Source of the DNA: Desulfuromusa sp.
Lineage (GTDB): Bacteria; Desulfobacterota; Desulfuromonadia; Desulfuromonadales; Geopsychrobacteraceae
Direction: 5' to 3'
Length of the DNA stretch: 8,267 nt
Assembly (NCBI GenBank): GCA_029933365.1
Contig: JAOZOH010000125.1
Span: 1 to 8,267 of the forward strand
Shown: positions 7,321-8,267 of the stretch, piece by piece
Position numbering within the stretch: the first letter of the stretch is position 1
Layout: every line of letters starts with the position of its first letter
Notes under the pieces: generated by a model
What the model was told of the DNA's origin: nothing
Seen by the model: only the letters and a program-made list of their open reading frames with translations
Databases searched by the model: none
Program-made: the position numbers and the translations under genes

Positions 7321-8187
7321 ATGTCAAGTTGTGAAGGTTGTAATGATAGTTCCTGCTCAATCAACCAGCAGGGTAATCCGCAGGATAAACAGTTTCAAAT
7401 GCGTCAGGCATTGGATAAGCGGATGTGTACAGTTAAAAACAAAATTATTGTCATGTCAGGTAAGGGTGGTGTTGGCAAGAGTACCACGGCAGTCAATCTA
7501 GCTCTGGCATTGGTAAAACAGGGGAAAAAAGTTGGTTTGCTCGATATTGATATCCATGGGCCAAGCATTCCAAAGATGCTGGGATTGGAGGGAGAACGTC
7601 CCAATGCTGATGATGAGGGGATTCATCCGCTGGAAATTTCTGGGCTAAAATTGATGTCGATTGGTTTTCTGCTGGCATCGACCAGTGAAGCAACAATTAT
7701 GCGCGGACCGATGAAGCACGGTGCTATTCAGCAGTTGTTGGCTGATGTTGTCTGGGGTGAACTTGATTATCTGTTGCTTGACTGCCCCCCAGGAACCGGA
7801 GATGAACCTTTAAGTGCGGTACAGTTACTTGGCTCCGGTGCGGCTGCAGTCGTTGTGACCACACCACAGGATGTTGCCCTGACTGATGTAGAGAAATCAC
7901 TGAGCTTTTGTCGTGAATTAAAGTTGCCGGTGGTGGGTTTAATCGAAAATATGAGTGGCTTTATCTGCCCGCACTGTGGTGAAAGATCAGATATTTACAA
8001 AAGTGGTGGTGGCGAAAAATTGGCAGAGAAAACCGGTGTTCCATTATTGGTGCAAATCCCGTTTGAGCCGTTGGTGGTCATCGGGGGCGATGCCGGGAAA
8101 CCGCATATCCTTGAATATCCAGACTCAGCCACCAGTCAAGCGCTGCAGCAGGTGGCACAAGCGGTTATCGAGTTTAGTACGGAATAA
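7321..8187 (+). CDS. mrp: Mrp/ApbC/NBP35-family ATP-binding Fe-S cluster carrier
   Basis: This is a cytoplasmic P-loop ATPase of the Mrp/NBP35 family, whose members act as dimers that hold a [4Fe-4S] cluster and pass it to target apoproteins. The deviant Walker A is GKGGVGKST (47-55), the switch region DIDIHGPSIP is 75-84, and Walker B LLLDCPPGTGDEP begins at 151. The CPHC pair (C216, C219) is the family's cluster-bridging motif at the dimer interface. Instead of the MIP18/DUF59 domain of long bacterial Mrp proteins, the N-terminus carries a short cysteine cluster, C4, C7 and C12, with C36 further on. This recalls the N-terminal ferredoxin-like site of eukaryotic NBP35, although spacing differs (CX2CX4C here). 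At 288 residues it is complete for a short-form member. ATG 7321 is preceded by AAGGAGA with AGGAG at 7305-7309, a slightly long spacer of 11 bases. It lies 43 bases after the regulator and may share its transcript. Family is certain; the client proteins are not known. Confidence 0.95.
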   Translation: MSSCEGCNDSSCSINQQGNPQDKQFQMRQALDKRMCTVKNKIIVMSGKGGVGKSTTAVNLALALVKQGKKVGLLDIDIHGPSIPKMLGLEGERPNADDEGIHPLEISGLKLMSIGFLLASTSEATIMRGPMKHGAIQQLLADVVWGELDYLLLDCPPGTGDEPLSAVQLLGSGAAAVVVTTPQDVALTDVEKSLSFCRELKLPVVGLIENMSGFICPHCGERSDIYKSGGGEKLAEKTGVPLLVQIPFEPLVVIGGDAGKPHILEYPDSATSQALQQVAQAVIEFSTE

Positions 8188-8213
8188 GGGTAGCAATTTT
8201 TTAGGGATTAATT

Positions 8214-8267
8214 ATGAGTGCGCCAAGCAAGCTGGTGCAGACAAGCTGGATAATCCAGCCCGTGTAA
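8214..8267 (+). CDS. Short 17-residue reading frame at the window end
   Basis: ATG 8214 is preceded by AGGG at 8203-8206 with a 7-base spacer, a good ribosome site, 26 bases after the mrp stop. The frame encodes MSAPSKLVQTSWIIQPV and stops with TAA at the final three bases of the window. I do not recognise the peptide. It could be a genuine small protein or leader peptide, the remnant of a longer gene broken by an early stop or frameshift, or a chance short frame. Nothing beyond the edge can be seen. No terminator separates it from mrp, so it is probably co-transcribed with it. Confidence 0.35.
   Translation: MSAPSKLVQTSWIIQPV

Noticed and set aside
8188..8213. A terminator after mrp, prompted by the run of six T bases
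   Set aside because: No inverted repeat precedes the T run, so there is no stem for an intrinsic terminator. The region is better read as a spacer holding a ribosome site.

Overview
The window holds four complete protein genes, all on the + strand and tightly packed, plus a 17-codon reading frame that ends exactly at the last base. Protein sequence style, moderate GC by eye, Shine-Dalgarno starts and a short Mrp/NBP35-type ATPase with an N-terminal cysteine cluster suggest a Gram-negative bacterium, most likely a Desulfuromonadales-like (former Deltaproteobacteria) lineage. That placement is inference from protein flavour, not from a marker gene. I see no tRNA, rRNA, CRISPR array, insertion sequence or other sign of recent transfer.

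Layout: bases 1-159 form a leader with a plausible sigma-70 promoter (TTGACC, 17-base spacer, TACAAA). 160-1971 encodes a ClC-family anion transporter or channel with a C-terminal CBS pair. Its end overlaps by 8 bases with 1964-4210, a UvrD/PcrA-type superfamily 1 DNA helicase. After 46 bases comes 4257-7277, a 1006-residue regulator with an N-terminal response-regulator receiver domain, a MalT-like helical/TPR middle and a C-terminal SARP-type winged helix plus BTAD domain. After 43 bases comes 7321-8187, an Mrp/ApbC/NBP35-family P-loop ATPase probably involved in iron-sulfur cluster handling. A well-placed ribosome site and ATG at 8214 then open a short frame that stops at 8267.

The spacing, the single orientation and the absence of any clear terminator suggest one transcription unit with possible internal promoters. 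The genes do not form an obvious pathway: an ion channel, a repair helicase, a large signalling regulator and an Fe-S ATPase look like a housekeeping cluster. The most unusual object is the large regulator. It looks like a MalT-type STAND regulator whose nucleotide-binding switch has been replaced by a phosphorylation-type receiver domain and whose output is a SARP/BTAD module instead of a LuxR helix-turn-helix. Its receiver also lacks the conserved lysine. The second point of interest is the ClC protein, which keeps the gating glutamate but differs at three other sites that define chloride/proton exchange in the E. coli protein.
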